From: Xanthobacteraceae bacterium
Lineage (GTDB): Bacteria > Pseudomonadota > Alphaproteobacteria > Rhizobiales > Xanthobacteraceae
Direction of reading: 5' to 3'
NCBI GenBank assembly: GCA_030043175.1
Contig: JASHYD010000237.1
Span: 1 to 6,955 of the forward strand
DNA: 6,955 nucleotides
A program made the translations under genes and the position numbers. A model generated the notes under the pieces. It was not told the DNA's origin and did no database searches. It saw only the letters and a program-made list of their open reading frames with translations. Each line of letters opens with the position of its first letter. The stretch's first letter is position 1. This document shows, piece by piece, positions 1-5,266 of the stretch.

Positions 1-287
1 TAGCGTTGTGAGTCGCTGCTGAAACCACTGACCCGAGGCAATTCCATAACAACCTTAGTGCCAGATAACGAAACCTTGCCGGGATCGATCGGAAAACTCC
101 GAAATAGGCGGGAGGGATTGAAGAATGTTGAGGCGAGAAGAATGGCTACGATCGCGACTATTCCGACCGGAATGGCAAAACGCAGAAGACGGACAAAGCG
201 ACTATGCCTCGCTGCGGCACGGAACACGCGATCTCCGTCGGTCCGTCCGATTTGGCGCGGCGCGCGAATGGTCGAATTATGGTTCAC
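1..287 (-). CDS. lptC: LptC-like LPS-export protein, N-terminal part (cut by window edge)
   Basis: LptC is a bitopic inner-membrane protein. Its periplasmic domain passes LPS from the LptB2FG transporter to LptA. Only the first 95 codons are here; the reading frame stays open to base 1. What can be seen is a hydrophilic N-terminus (1-20), the block AAARHSRFVRLLR (24-36), a hydrophobic segment of about 37-55 (FAIPVGIVAIVAILLAS), then FNPSRLFR and the start of the periplasmic domain with SLSGTKVVMELPRVSGFS (73-90). This order matches rhizobial LptC, where a basic ARHSR stretch, one membrane segment and an 'SGTK..ME.P..SGF' strand follow each other. The GTG at 285-287 is chosen because an in-frame TGA lies 15 nt upstream of it, and the N-terminus then has the length usual in rhizobial LptC. 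A GTG at 225-227 is an alternative. It follows the 347-871 gene by 59 nt on the same strand. The LptC family call is firm; whether this is the main lptC or a second copy cannot be decided here. Confidence 0.8.
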   Translation of the reverse strand, partial: MNHNSTIRAPRQIGRTDGDRVFRAAARHSRFVRLLRFAIPVGIVAIVAILLASTFFNPSRLFRSFPIDPGKVSLSGTKVVMELPRVSGFSSDSQR

Positions 288-346
288 GTTGCTGGCTCTT
301 CAACATCGTTTACATCGTAAATTGCACCGTCACCGGTGGAACAGGT

Positions 347-871
347 TTAAGGTCTTTTGCCGGGGTTGACCGCTCTCGGTTCCTGCGACGGCCGCAACGC
401 GCGATTTGGGAGCGCGGCCGTCGGTGTTGAGATCTTGTCAAGGATGGCCCGTTCGACCGTCCGCATTTCAGTGATTTCGCGTGTCATGTGCTCCTGGCCA
501 GCCGCGAGCTGGTCAATGCTTCGCATCATCTGCGCTTGATTGGTCGCGGTGCGAGTCGCAAGGGCATCGAGGCTTTGCCGCATCACCTCAAGGACAGGCG
601 ATATTTGTTTGAGCGAGGCGGTTGGTGCGATCGTCTCTTTGGTTACGTCGGCGTGGGATTTCCAAGCGAATGCAGCAGCTAGACCAATGCCGGCCGCGAT
701 AAGGGGACCGAAGGTGAGCCAGGCTTGCTTACCGGGTAACGACCGCCCATTCGTGAGCTCGCCATTTTTTTCCAACTCAGCTGGGTCAATATAGGGTGCT
801 TCTTCACTTAACGGTTCGGTCGATAATGCATCTGCTAAGAACAGTTGTGTTGGGCTCGGTGTCGCATTCAT
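347..871 (-). CDS. Uncharacterised single-pass membrane protein with coiled-coil-like region (174 aa)
   Basis: I know no function for this protein. It resembles a family of hypothetical membrane proteins that I associate with Bradyrhizobium, with an N-terminal 'PSPTQL' stretch, an acidic linker, one membrane helix and a polar C-terminal part. The visible parts are a cytoplasmic-looking acidic N-terminus (15-40, rich in E and P), a hydrophobic helix at about 51-70 (WLTFGPLIAAGIGLAAAFAW), then a heptad-like stretch at about 88-147 (SLDALATRTATNQAQMMRSI, QLAAGQEHM, EITEMRTVERAILDKI) that could form a coiled coil, and a proline- and arginine-rich tail. There is no catalytic motif. The ATG has GAGG five bases upstream. 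The gene precedes the LptC-like gene by 59 nt on the same strand, so co-transcription is likely and a role at the cell envelope is possible, but that is inference. Confidence 0.75.
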   Translation of the reverse strand: MNATPSPTQLFLADALSTEPLSEEAPYIDPAELEKNGELTNGRSLPGKQAWLTFGPLIAAGIGLAAAFAWKSHADVTKETIAPTASLKQISPVLEVMRQSLDALATRTATNQAQMMRSIDQLAAGQEHMTREITEMRTVERAILDKISTPTAALPNRALRPSQEPRAVNPGKRP

Positions 872-1050
872 CTGCGCCTCGGTTTCACGCTAAAGCGCAT
901 TGCCAAAGCGCTGAGCTGGGCGGTGCCATCGGCAGATCATCGTCGCCCTCACGTCAGTCGATGACACCCCAACGTCTTGTTGTCGGTCGGCTTGTCGACA
1001 GCTCCACAACGGAATCGTTCCTCCTCATAATGATCGGGGGCGCGATGTGA

Positions 1051-1110
1051 CTGCGCCTCAGCGCCACGGCCATCGCCAAGACGTTCGGCATCGGCCGGGC
1101 CAGCGTCTAG
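1051..1110 (+). pseudogene. Remnant of a serine recombinase (resolvase) C-terminal HTH
   Basis: Nineteen codons between in-frame stops read LRLSATAIAKTFGIGRASV. This matches the C-terminal helix-turn-helix of resolvase/invertase-type serine recombinases, which commonly read 'G.SATAIAK.LGIGRASVYR.L'. The next codon is TAG, where the family has tyrosine (TAC or TAT), so the stop may come from a single base change. A TGA lies directly upstream in the same frame. The catalytic domain with its serine nucleophile is absent, so this is a leftover of a mobile element and not a gene. The match is short, which limits confidence. Confidence 0.5.
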
Positions 1111-1215
1111 TTGGGCCCAGGCTGGAGACCACGCTAAGTTCGTCATTGATCTCGCGGTGATCGGCGGCCCACTGGCCCTGGATCATCGGGTAATGCTGCG
1201 CCAGCGCAACGGGGG

Positions 1216-1269
1216 AGAAAGAAAGCCCTGATCGGAGTGAGCTGCGGGCGTAGCGGCCGACCAGGGCTT
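1216..1269 (-). terminator. Rho-independent terminator, minus strand
   Basis: An inverted repeat pairs AAGCCCTGATCGG (1223-1235) with CCGACCAGGGCTT (1257-1269) over 13 bp with one G-T wobble or mismatch. The 21-nt loop holds a smaller hairpin, GCTGC/GTAGC. Read on the minus strand, the stem runs into TTTCTTTCT (1224-1216), which is a good U-rich tail. On the plus strand there is no T run after the stem. It would end a minus-strand transcript from further right, for example the tiny ORF at 1272-1316 or the degraded ORF at 1482-1788. Confidence 0.65.
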
Positions 1270-1271
1270 AG

Positions 1272-1316
1272 TCACGATGTGCGAGGCTTGGTACGGAGCC
1301 AAGCGGTGTTCAGCAT
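1272..1316 (-). CDS. Possible 14-codon micro-ORF before the terminator
   Basis: The ORF encodes MLNTAWLRTKPRTS and stops two bases before the terminator stem at 1269. AGGAGG (1337-1332) is 15 nt upstream of the ATG, which is too far for ideal use; an in-frame ATT at 1325 would be at 6 nt. An in-frame TAA upstream rules out its being the tail of a longer gene in this frame. The length gives no statistical support by itself. It is noted because of the strong Shine-Dalgarno and its tight fit to the terminator. Confidence 0.15.
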   Translation of the reverse strand: MLNTAWLRTKPRTS

Positions 1317-1481
1317 TATTCGAATGGCAGCCCTCCTGCGTTAACTTGGATCAAGTCACGCAAGGTCAGCTCCGCCGGGCGCCGCGGTGAAGCACCAACA
1401 AAGCCTCACGGTGACGAGGATGATGAGGGCCAATGCAAATCGATGGCATTCGTCAGGCCGAGGCAACGGCAGGGCCTTGAA

Positions 1482-1788
1482 TTAGTCTGCCTTCACTTCG
1501 TCACATTCCTCGCTCAATCGGATCGAGGTTCTCGATCCTCCTGCGCCAAATTCCTTCGTGAACGGCAACTTCTCCTCCAGGAAGGAACCTTTGACGCTGT
1601 CCTTAAGGCCGCGGACGCGGGCGAAGCCGGACAACCGATTCGTAGAGATGAATATTGGTCTTGTCGCAAACGATCTCGCGGCGAGCGGTCGGGGCAGTGC
1701 TCGCGACTCCTTCTGCCTGACTTGAGGCCTGTGCGCTCTTCCTCGCGACCGGTAACTTCTTACCATGGTCAGAGTGTCTGCTTTGCAA
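1482..1788 (-). pseudogene. Possible frameshifted small gene, unknown function
   Basis: Two overlapping minus-strand frames both look mildly coding, with third-position GC near two-thirds in my hand count. The first runs from a TTG at 1788 through KKLPVARKSAQASSQ and TARREIVCDKTNIHLYESVV and stops at 1603. The second takes over near 1615 and reads KDSVKGSFLEEKLPFTKEFG followed by SIRLSEECDEVKAD, stopping at 1482. One indel near 1605-1620 would join them into a protein of about 100 residues. I do not recognise the sequence. It may be a broken gene or chance open frames; the downstream terminator at 1216-1269 mildly favours a former minus-strand gene. Confidence 0.25.
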
Positions 1789-1863
1789 TACATTCGCAAC
1801 ATTCGATCGCGGGCCGCTTTCCGGTTCCGGATATTGGGGATAGGGGGGAAATGTCGCGCCAAC

Positions 1864-1879
1864 CTTTGGGTACCAAAAG
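1864..1879. promoter_or_regulatory. 16-bp imperfect palindrome upstream of the DUF3551 gene
   Basis: CTTTGGGTACCAAAAG is symmetric except at one base pair (positions 5 and 12 of the 16). It ends 48 nt before the proposed start codon of the DUF3551 gene, where an operator or promoter-proximal site could sit. No known regulator's consensus is recognised, and no convincing -35/-10 pair was found beside it. Confidence 0.2.
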
Positions 1880-1910
1880 CGGCGGGAGGTGGGGCTCGCG
1901 ATTAAAAATT

Positions 1911-1927
1911 AAAAGGAGGAGGGGAAC
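1911..1927 (+). promoter_or_regulatory. Strong ribosome binding site fixing a CTG start
   Basis: An A/T-rich stretch (ATTAAAAATT, 1901-1910) leads into AAAAGGAGGAGGGG. The GGAGG core at 1915-1919 is 8 nt from the CTG at 1928, which is ideal spacing. The first in-frame conventional start codon, TTG at 1955, is 35 nt away and would remove the charged start of the signal peptide. The ribosome binding site therefore argues for initiation at CTG. Confidence 0.65.
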
Positions 1928-2197
1928 CTGAGGAAGCCGGTCGTAATTGCCGGATTGGCGCTGGGGGCGGCGCTGACGGCATTCGTGGGAAAGGCCCACG
2001 CGTATACGAACTATCCGTGGTGCATCATCGGCGATACCAGAGGCGTCGATTGCGTCTTTTCGACTCGCGAGCAATGTGTATTTGACGGCAGGAACCGCGG
2101 GTTCGGCGGCCAGTGCATCCGAAATCCCGCCTACGATCCTAGAAAACCTCCAGTGGTTCAAGAGGGACAGTCGGCGGCACGCCATCGCATCAACTAA
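1928..2197 (+). CDS. DUF3551 family small secreted protein, CTG start (89 aa)
   Basis: DUF3551 proteins are short exported proteins, abundant in Bradyrhizobium and relatives, of unknown function. Counting from CTG, residues 1-25 form a clean signal peptide: M-R-K-P, then hydrophobic VVIAGLALGAALTAFVG and a cleavage site after KAHA. The mature part starts YTNYPWCIIGD and has the family pattern YPWC, C-x-F-S-T-x-x-Q-C, G-F-G-G-Q-C and N-P, with four cysteines at 32, 42, 50 and 63 that could form two disulfides in the periplasm. The CTG is chosen because family members usually begin M-R-K and because GGAGG lies 8 nt upstream. Starting at TTG 1955 would give an 80-residue protein lacking the positive N-region. 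The C-terminal tail after N66-P67 is variable. The family call is firm; the start is likely but unproven. Confidence 0.85.
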   Translation: MRKPVVIAGLALGAALTAFVGKAHAYTNYPWCIIGDTRGVDCVFSTREQCVFDGRNRGFGGQCIRNPAYDPRKPPVVQEGQSAARHRIN

Positions 2198-2201
2198 CGT
2201 C

Positions 2202-2231
2202 GGCGGCGCATTTTCTGGCTCTCGCGCCGCC
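2202..2231 (+). terminator. GC-rich hairpin after the DUF3551 gene
   Basis: GGCGGCGC (2202-2209) and GCGCCGCC (2224-2231) are perfect 8-bp inverted arms around a 14-nt loop, starting 4 nt after the TAA stop. No T run follows, so it is not a textbook terminator. It may stabilise the 3' end of the mRNA or act together with other termination signals. Confidence 0.4.
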
Positions 2232-2280
2232 ACACGCGCGACATCAGACGCGATCGAGTGAACGTTCGGCAGTGAGTCAT

Positions 2281-2307
2281 CAAACTCGGCGGGAGGCGCC
2301 CGCCGAG
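2281..2307 (-). terminator. Terminator-like hairpin of the MBL-fold gene
   Basis: CTCGGCGGG (2285-2293) pairs perfectly with CCCGCCGAG (2299-2307) around a 5-nt loop. On the minus strand the stem is followed by TTTG, a short U-rich tail. It lies 46 nt downstream of the hydrolase stop codon in the gap between the convergent genes. Confidence 0.5.
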
Positions 2308-2352
2308 CCTTCGCGGTCACGCTGCCGGTTACTGAGCGCGGGGTCGCTTAAG

Positions 2353-3801
2353 TTACTGCCCCACCGGAATAAGCCCGATCGCTTTTTTCAGGTTGTCATA
2401 AGGCTTCGGTCCGAAGCCGTGCGCGGGCGCGATCGTCTTCACATCGAGATTGTTCGCCGTGATGACGCGGTAAAGATCGATCATCTGCTCGGGCGTGCGC
2501 GCCGGGTCCCTCGGGTCGTCGCCAGCCGGCGGATTGTACCCGTCGCCCCAGAACAAAAGGTTCTGCGCCGGCATATAGACCAGAAGGTTCGCCACGTTAT
2601 GGCTGGTGCCCTTCATGTGATAAAGCTCGATCGTCCGCGTGCCGTCGGTCACGACCTTCCTGTCGCTGACGGTTTCGAAGGTGGCGGGTTTGGGTGATTT
2701 CGCTAAGAGGTCGGGTGCGATGGTGCGCGGCCGCGCCCAGACTTTTTCGAAGAACGGCTTGTTGAGCTCGTGCGTGATCACCGTCGCGCCCTGCGCCACA
2801 TAGGTGCGAAGCCCGCCTGCGTGGTCGTAGTGGGCGTGCGTGTTGATGACATAGCGGATCGGCTTGTTGGGGATGACCCTCTTGATTTCCTCGATCGCCG
2901 CGAGCGAGCGCGCCTCGCTGCCGATGCCTTCGACGACCACGACATGATCGTTGAACTCGACCGCCCAGTTGCGGGCATTTGGCGTGCTGAGGTACCACAC
3001 GCCATCGGCAAGCTTCTCCACGCCTACCCGGAGCGGCTGAGGCGTGGCCTGCTGGACATTCGCGGGGACCGCGATCGACACCGGCGCGTTGGGTCTCACG
3101 TCGTTGACCGTGATGTCCAGCGTCGGGAAGCCGTCCTCGGTCTGCGTGATATGCCGCGGAAATTTGATGCCGCCGAAGTCGGCATAGTCCGAATAGGCGA
3201 TCTCGATCGGATAGTCGCCAACCACGTCATTGGTTGACAGATAGGTCACCTTTTCGACCAGCTTCTGCGCGTTCAGCATCGCCTTGAACTCCCGGCCCTC
3301 GAGGGAGAACGTCGCAGTATTACCATCGACGCGGGCCGCATTGGCCATTGCGGCTTTGATCACGCCATGCGGCGTGGCCCACAACTGGCGCAGGCGGTCG
3401 CCGGCGGCGGCCGGGTTCGGGGTCGCCTGGGTGCCGGCCTCCTGCCACGCGAATTTTCCGCTGATCACCGAGACCGTGCGCTGATCCGCCCCGACTGCCT
3501 GGGCGCCGCCGCCGCGCGGCGGGTGTTCGCCCTGAGAGCGCACCTGGACGAGACGCATCGCCGGTGTTTGGTAGTTGATCGCAGCACTGTAGGTGCGTTG
3601 AATGAAGCGCGGCCAGCGCTCACCCGGTTCGTAGGCCTGCCCAAAGCTAAACACGTAGCCGCTGCCGGTGAACTCGATCGAGTTCAGGCTCGCAGCTCCC
3701 ATCACCTCGGCCGCCGCCGCAATCGCAGTGGGCTGCTGCGCGTGGCCGGGCGCCGGCAGCACCAGGGCCAATCCGGCGACAAGTGTCCAGTACATCCGCA
3801 T
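2353..3801 (-). CDS. Secreted two-domain metallo-beta-lactamase-fold hydrolase (482 aa)
   Basis: This is a zinc hydrolase of the MBL superfamily, probably periplasmic; the substrate is unknown. Residues 1-21 form a signal peptide (MRMYWTLVAGLALVLPAPGHA). Residues of about 25-255 form an N-terminal domain (..GAASLNSIEFTGSGYVFSFGQ..) seen in related environmental MBL proteins and reminiscent of lipoprotein-carrier folds. The MBL domain covers about 258-480. It has T-H322-A-H324-Y-D326-H327 for the two metal sites, then H401 in GTSHN, D420 in FWGD and H461 in PAHG, so the full ligand set is present. The start at 3801 is chosen because GGAGG lies 7 nt upstream; the frame also extends to an ATG at 3846, but that lacks a ribosome site and would bury the signal peptide. 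The gene stands alone, convergent with DUF3551. Names such as beta-lactamase or lactonase would be guesses. Confidence 0.9.
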   Translation of the reverse strand: MRMYWTLVAGLALVLPAPGHAQQPTAIAAAAEVMGAASLNSIEFTGSGYVFSFGQAYEPGERWPRFIQRTYSAAINYQTPAMRLVQVRSQGEHPPRGGGAQAVGADQRTVSVISGKFAWQEAGTQATPNPAAAGDRLRQLWATPHGVIKAAMANAARVDGNTATFSLEGREFKAMLNAQKLVEKVTYLSTNDVVGDYPIEIAYSDYADFGGIKFPRHITQTEDGFPTLDITVNDVRPNAPVSIAVPANVQQATPQPLRVGVEKLADGVWYLSTPNARNWAVEFNDHVVVVEGIGSEARSLAAIEEIKRVIPNKPIRYVINTHAHYDHAGGLRTYVAQGATVITHELNKPFFEKVWARPRTIAPDLLAKSPKPATFETVSDRKVVTDGTRTIELYHMKGTSHNVANLLVYMPAQNLLFWGDGYNPPAGDDPRDPARTPEQMIDLYRVITANNLDVKTIAPAHGFGPKPYDNLKKAIGLIPVGQ

Positions 3802-3940
3802 ATCGGTTCCTCCCAAAACATCGGTCTCTGATTGCCGCTCATGCATCGGCCGGCGTGCTGCCGCCGCAAGCCAAAAACGCTGGCGAGCCTATTGCACCGG
3901 CGTGGGCTTTTCCAGCCTTGGTGACGGACGACCCGCCGAA

Positions 3941-4000
3941 ACCCGATCGGACCTTCGAAACGGCTTTGCTAACGCCGGCAAGCCGTTTCGCAAGTCGGGT
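3941..4000 (-). terminator. Nested stem-loop downstream of the esterase gene
   Basis: CGAAACGGCTT (3956-3966) and AAGCCGTTTCG (3980-3990) are perfect 11-bp arms. With one bulged T the pairing extends two bases further, leaving a short loop. An outer pair, ACCCGA (3941-3946) and TCGGGT (3995-4000), flanks it. The stem begins 31 nt after the esterase stop codon, as expected for a 3' end structure, but neither strand has a U run after the stem. It may terminate transcription weakly or protect the mRNA end. Confidence 0.45.
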
Positions 4001-4021
4001 CAAAGCGCCACCCGCGCAAGG

Positions 4022-5119
4022 CTAGCCGCCCAACCATCTTTTCGCTTGCGACCATTTCGCGAGCGTTGCGGTGAGAAGACGGCGCGCAACAGCCGGCGAG
4101 GCGGCGTGGGGGCGCCATCTGGCCAAAATCCCACCGAGCTTGCGCGGCTTAGTCAGGCCCCAGAACTTTGCAATGTGATAGGATGATGAAATGCCGACGT
4201 CGAGCAAGAAGGGGCCGGCAGCACCGCAGTGGTTTCCGCCGCTGCCCGTCGCCAGCGGCGCCCCATGCGCCATGCCCGCAATGGTGTAGGACTCGACAAC
4301 ATCATTACCCAGGCGATCTCGCCACACACGGCGCGGATATCCATCGATTATTTCTTCGAGCGTCGGTTCGTAATCCAGGCCATGCACGTTGATCCATTGC
4401 TTGACGATCTGGTCAGCATTTTCCGGCCTGACCACCGCATCGGCGCCGCCGTGCCATACCGAAACGCGTGGCCACGGGCCACCATGCCGCGATGCTGCGC
4501 GCACCAGGTCTCCCCATTGGGGCGCGGAACGCGCCCGCACACGAACCATGCTCTCGAGCGCCTCGTTGAGGTTTGCTGCCGTGCCAAACGGCAGGCCCGC
4601 AACTATTGCGCCGGCCGCAAACAGCTCGGGGTAGGTGGCGAGCATCACGCCAGCCATCGCCCCGCCGGCTGAGAGACCGGTGATGAACACCCGCCGGCGG
4701 TCGATTCGATGCGCAATGATCATCGTCTCGATCATCTGGCAGATCGATAGCGCTTCTCCTCTGCCCCGTTCGATGTCGCCGGCAAGAAACCAGTTGAAGG
4801 CGTTGTTTGGATTGTTGGAGATCTGCTGCTGCGGCAGCAGCAGGACGAAGCGGTAGCGATCGGCGAGTGTCGACCAGCCTGCACCCAAATCGTAGCTCGC
4901 CGCGGTTTGCGAGGATCCGTGCAGCACGACCACAAGGGCGGATTGCGCTGACGCCGGGACGTATTTGAACATCCGCAGGGCGCCGGGATTGGACCCGAAT
5001 TCGTAAACTTCGGCGAGATGATTCAACTCAGGACCCACACCCGGAGTCGGCCAGCGCAGGGGCTGCCACGCATATGCCGTTTTCCAAGCTTGGCGATGCG
5101 GCGAAAGGAAAGGAATCAT
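4022..5119 (-). CDS. PHB depolymerase family esterase (alpha/beta hydrolase, 365 aa)
   Basis: This serine hydrolase is of the family named after poly(3-hydroxybutyrate) depolymerase (esterase_phb). Members cut PHB oligomers or other esters, and the natural substrate is often unknown. Visible motifs are FGSNPGALRM (41-50), the oxyanion strand LVVVLHGSSQTAASYDLGAG (62-81), the lipase box G-L-S150-A-G, the catalytic acid D227 in HGGAD, and the catalytic H285 in GMAHG, so the triad is complete. A conserved segment, CGAAGPFLLDVGISSSYHIA, follows at 298-317, then a basic tail. I see no signal peptide, which suggests a cytoplasmic enzyme, and no separate polymer-binding domain. The ATG at 5119 gives M-I-P-F-L-S-P-H-R-Q-A-W, like relatives, but has a poor ribosome site. 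An in-frame TTG at 5257 sits 7 nt after GAGG that overlaps the thiD stop; the resulting 46-residue extension does not look like protein. Same strand as thiD, so read-through is possible. Confidence 0.88.
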   Translation of the reverse strand: MIPFLSPHRQAWKTAYAWQPLRWPTPGVGPELNHLAEVYEFGSNPGALRMFKYVPASAQSALVVVLHGSSQTAASYDLGAGWSTLADRYRFVLLLPQQQISNNPNNAFNWFLAGDIERGRGEALSICQMIETMIIAHRIDRRRVFITGLSAGGAMAGVMLATYPELFAAGAIVAGLPFGTAANLNEALESMVRVRARSAPQWGDLVRAASRHGGPWPRVSVWHGGADAVVRPENADQIVKQWINVHGLDYEPTLEEIIDGYPRRVWRDRLGNDVVESYTIAGMAHGAPLATGSGGNHCGAAGPFLLDVGISSSYHIAKFWGLTKPRKLGGILARWRPHAASPAVARRLLTATLAKWSQAKRWLGG

Positions 5120-5266
5120 GGCTGGGATCGAGAGTATGGCTTCGGTCTGTTGCGGGCAGCACAACGTTTGCCGCCGCAATGTGGCGATTCGCACTGGCAG
5201 GTACAATCCCTTTCGGCGGGTTCGCGGTGAGGACCGAGCGGAAGCCATGGCGATCAAGTTCGATCC

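Larger units (their letters stand above)
1216..1365 (-). ncRNA. Candidate small RNA or attenuator-like cassette
   Basis: Three hairpins lie within 150 nt on the minus strand: 1335-1365 (TGCGT/ACGCA around ACTTG/CAAGT), 1286-1304 (GCTTGG/CCAAGC), and the terminator at 1223-1269. An AGGAGG sequence (1337-1332) and a 14-codon ORF lie between the first hairpin and the terminator. A compact structured transcript ending in a U-rich terminator fits either a small RNA or a leader-peptide arrangement. I see no clear promoter at its 5' end and recognise no known RNA family, so this is a proposal only. Confidence 0.2.
872..1927. other. 1-kb stretch without an intact gene
   Basis: No complete, recognisable coding sequence was found on either strand. 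The stretch holds a recombinase HTH remnant (1051-1110, plus), a minus-strand terminator (1216-1269), two more hairpins (1286-1304 and 1335-1365), a possible frameshifted small gene (1482-1788, minus), and the translation signals of the DUF3551 gene at its right end. A further minus-strand open stretch at about 1120-1210 has GC-rich third positions but matches nothing I know. The content suggests a decayed insertion site between two gene blocks. Confidence 0.6.

Noticed and set aside
58..430. Two plus-strand open frames of about 100 codons
   Set aside because: They are antisense to the LptC-like gene and to the end of the 347-871 gene, show no family similarity, and have basic, low-complexity composition.
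894..912. Short inverted repeat AGCGC/GCGCT upstream of the 347-871 gene
   Set aside because: Five-base arms in GC-rich DNA are expected by chance, and no promoter elements are placed around it.
1443..1931. Plus-strand open frame of 162 codons
   Set aside because: The translation is rich in R and S with no known motif, and it runs into the ribosome site of the DUF3551 gene.
1769..2320. Minus-strand open frame of 183 codons
   Set aside because: It lies antisense across the well-supported DUF3551 gene and has no recognisable domain.
2272..3831. Long plus-strand open frames over the MBL gene
   Set aside because: They are high-GC shadow frames of the minus-strand hydrolase, whose motifs are unambiguous.
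5120..5257. N-terminal extension of the esterase as part of the protein
   Set aside because: The 46 residues are unlike family members and have shadow-like composition. The option is kept only as an alternative start.
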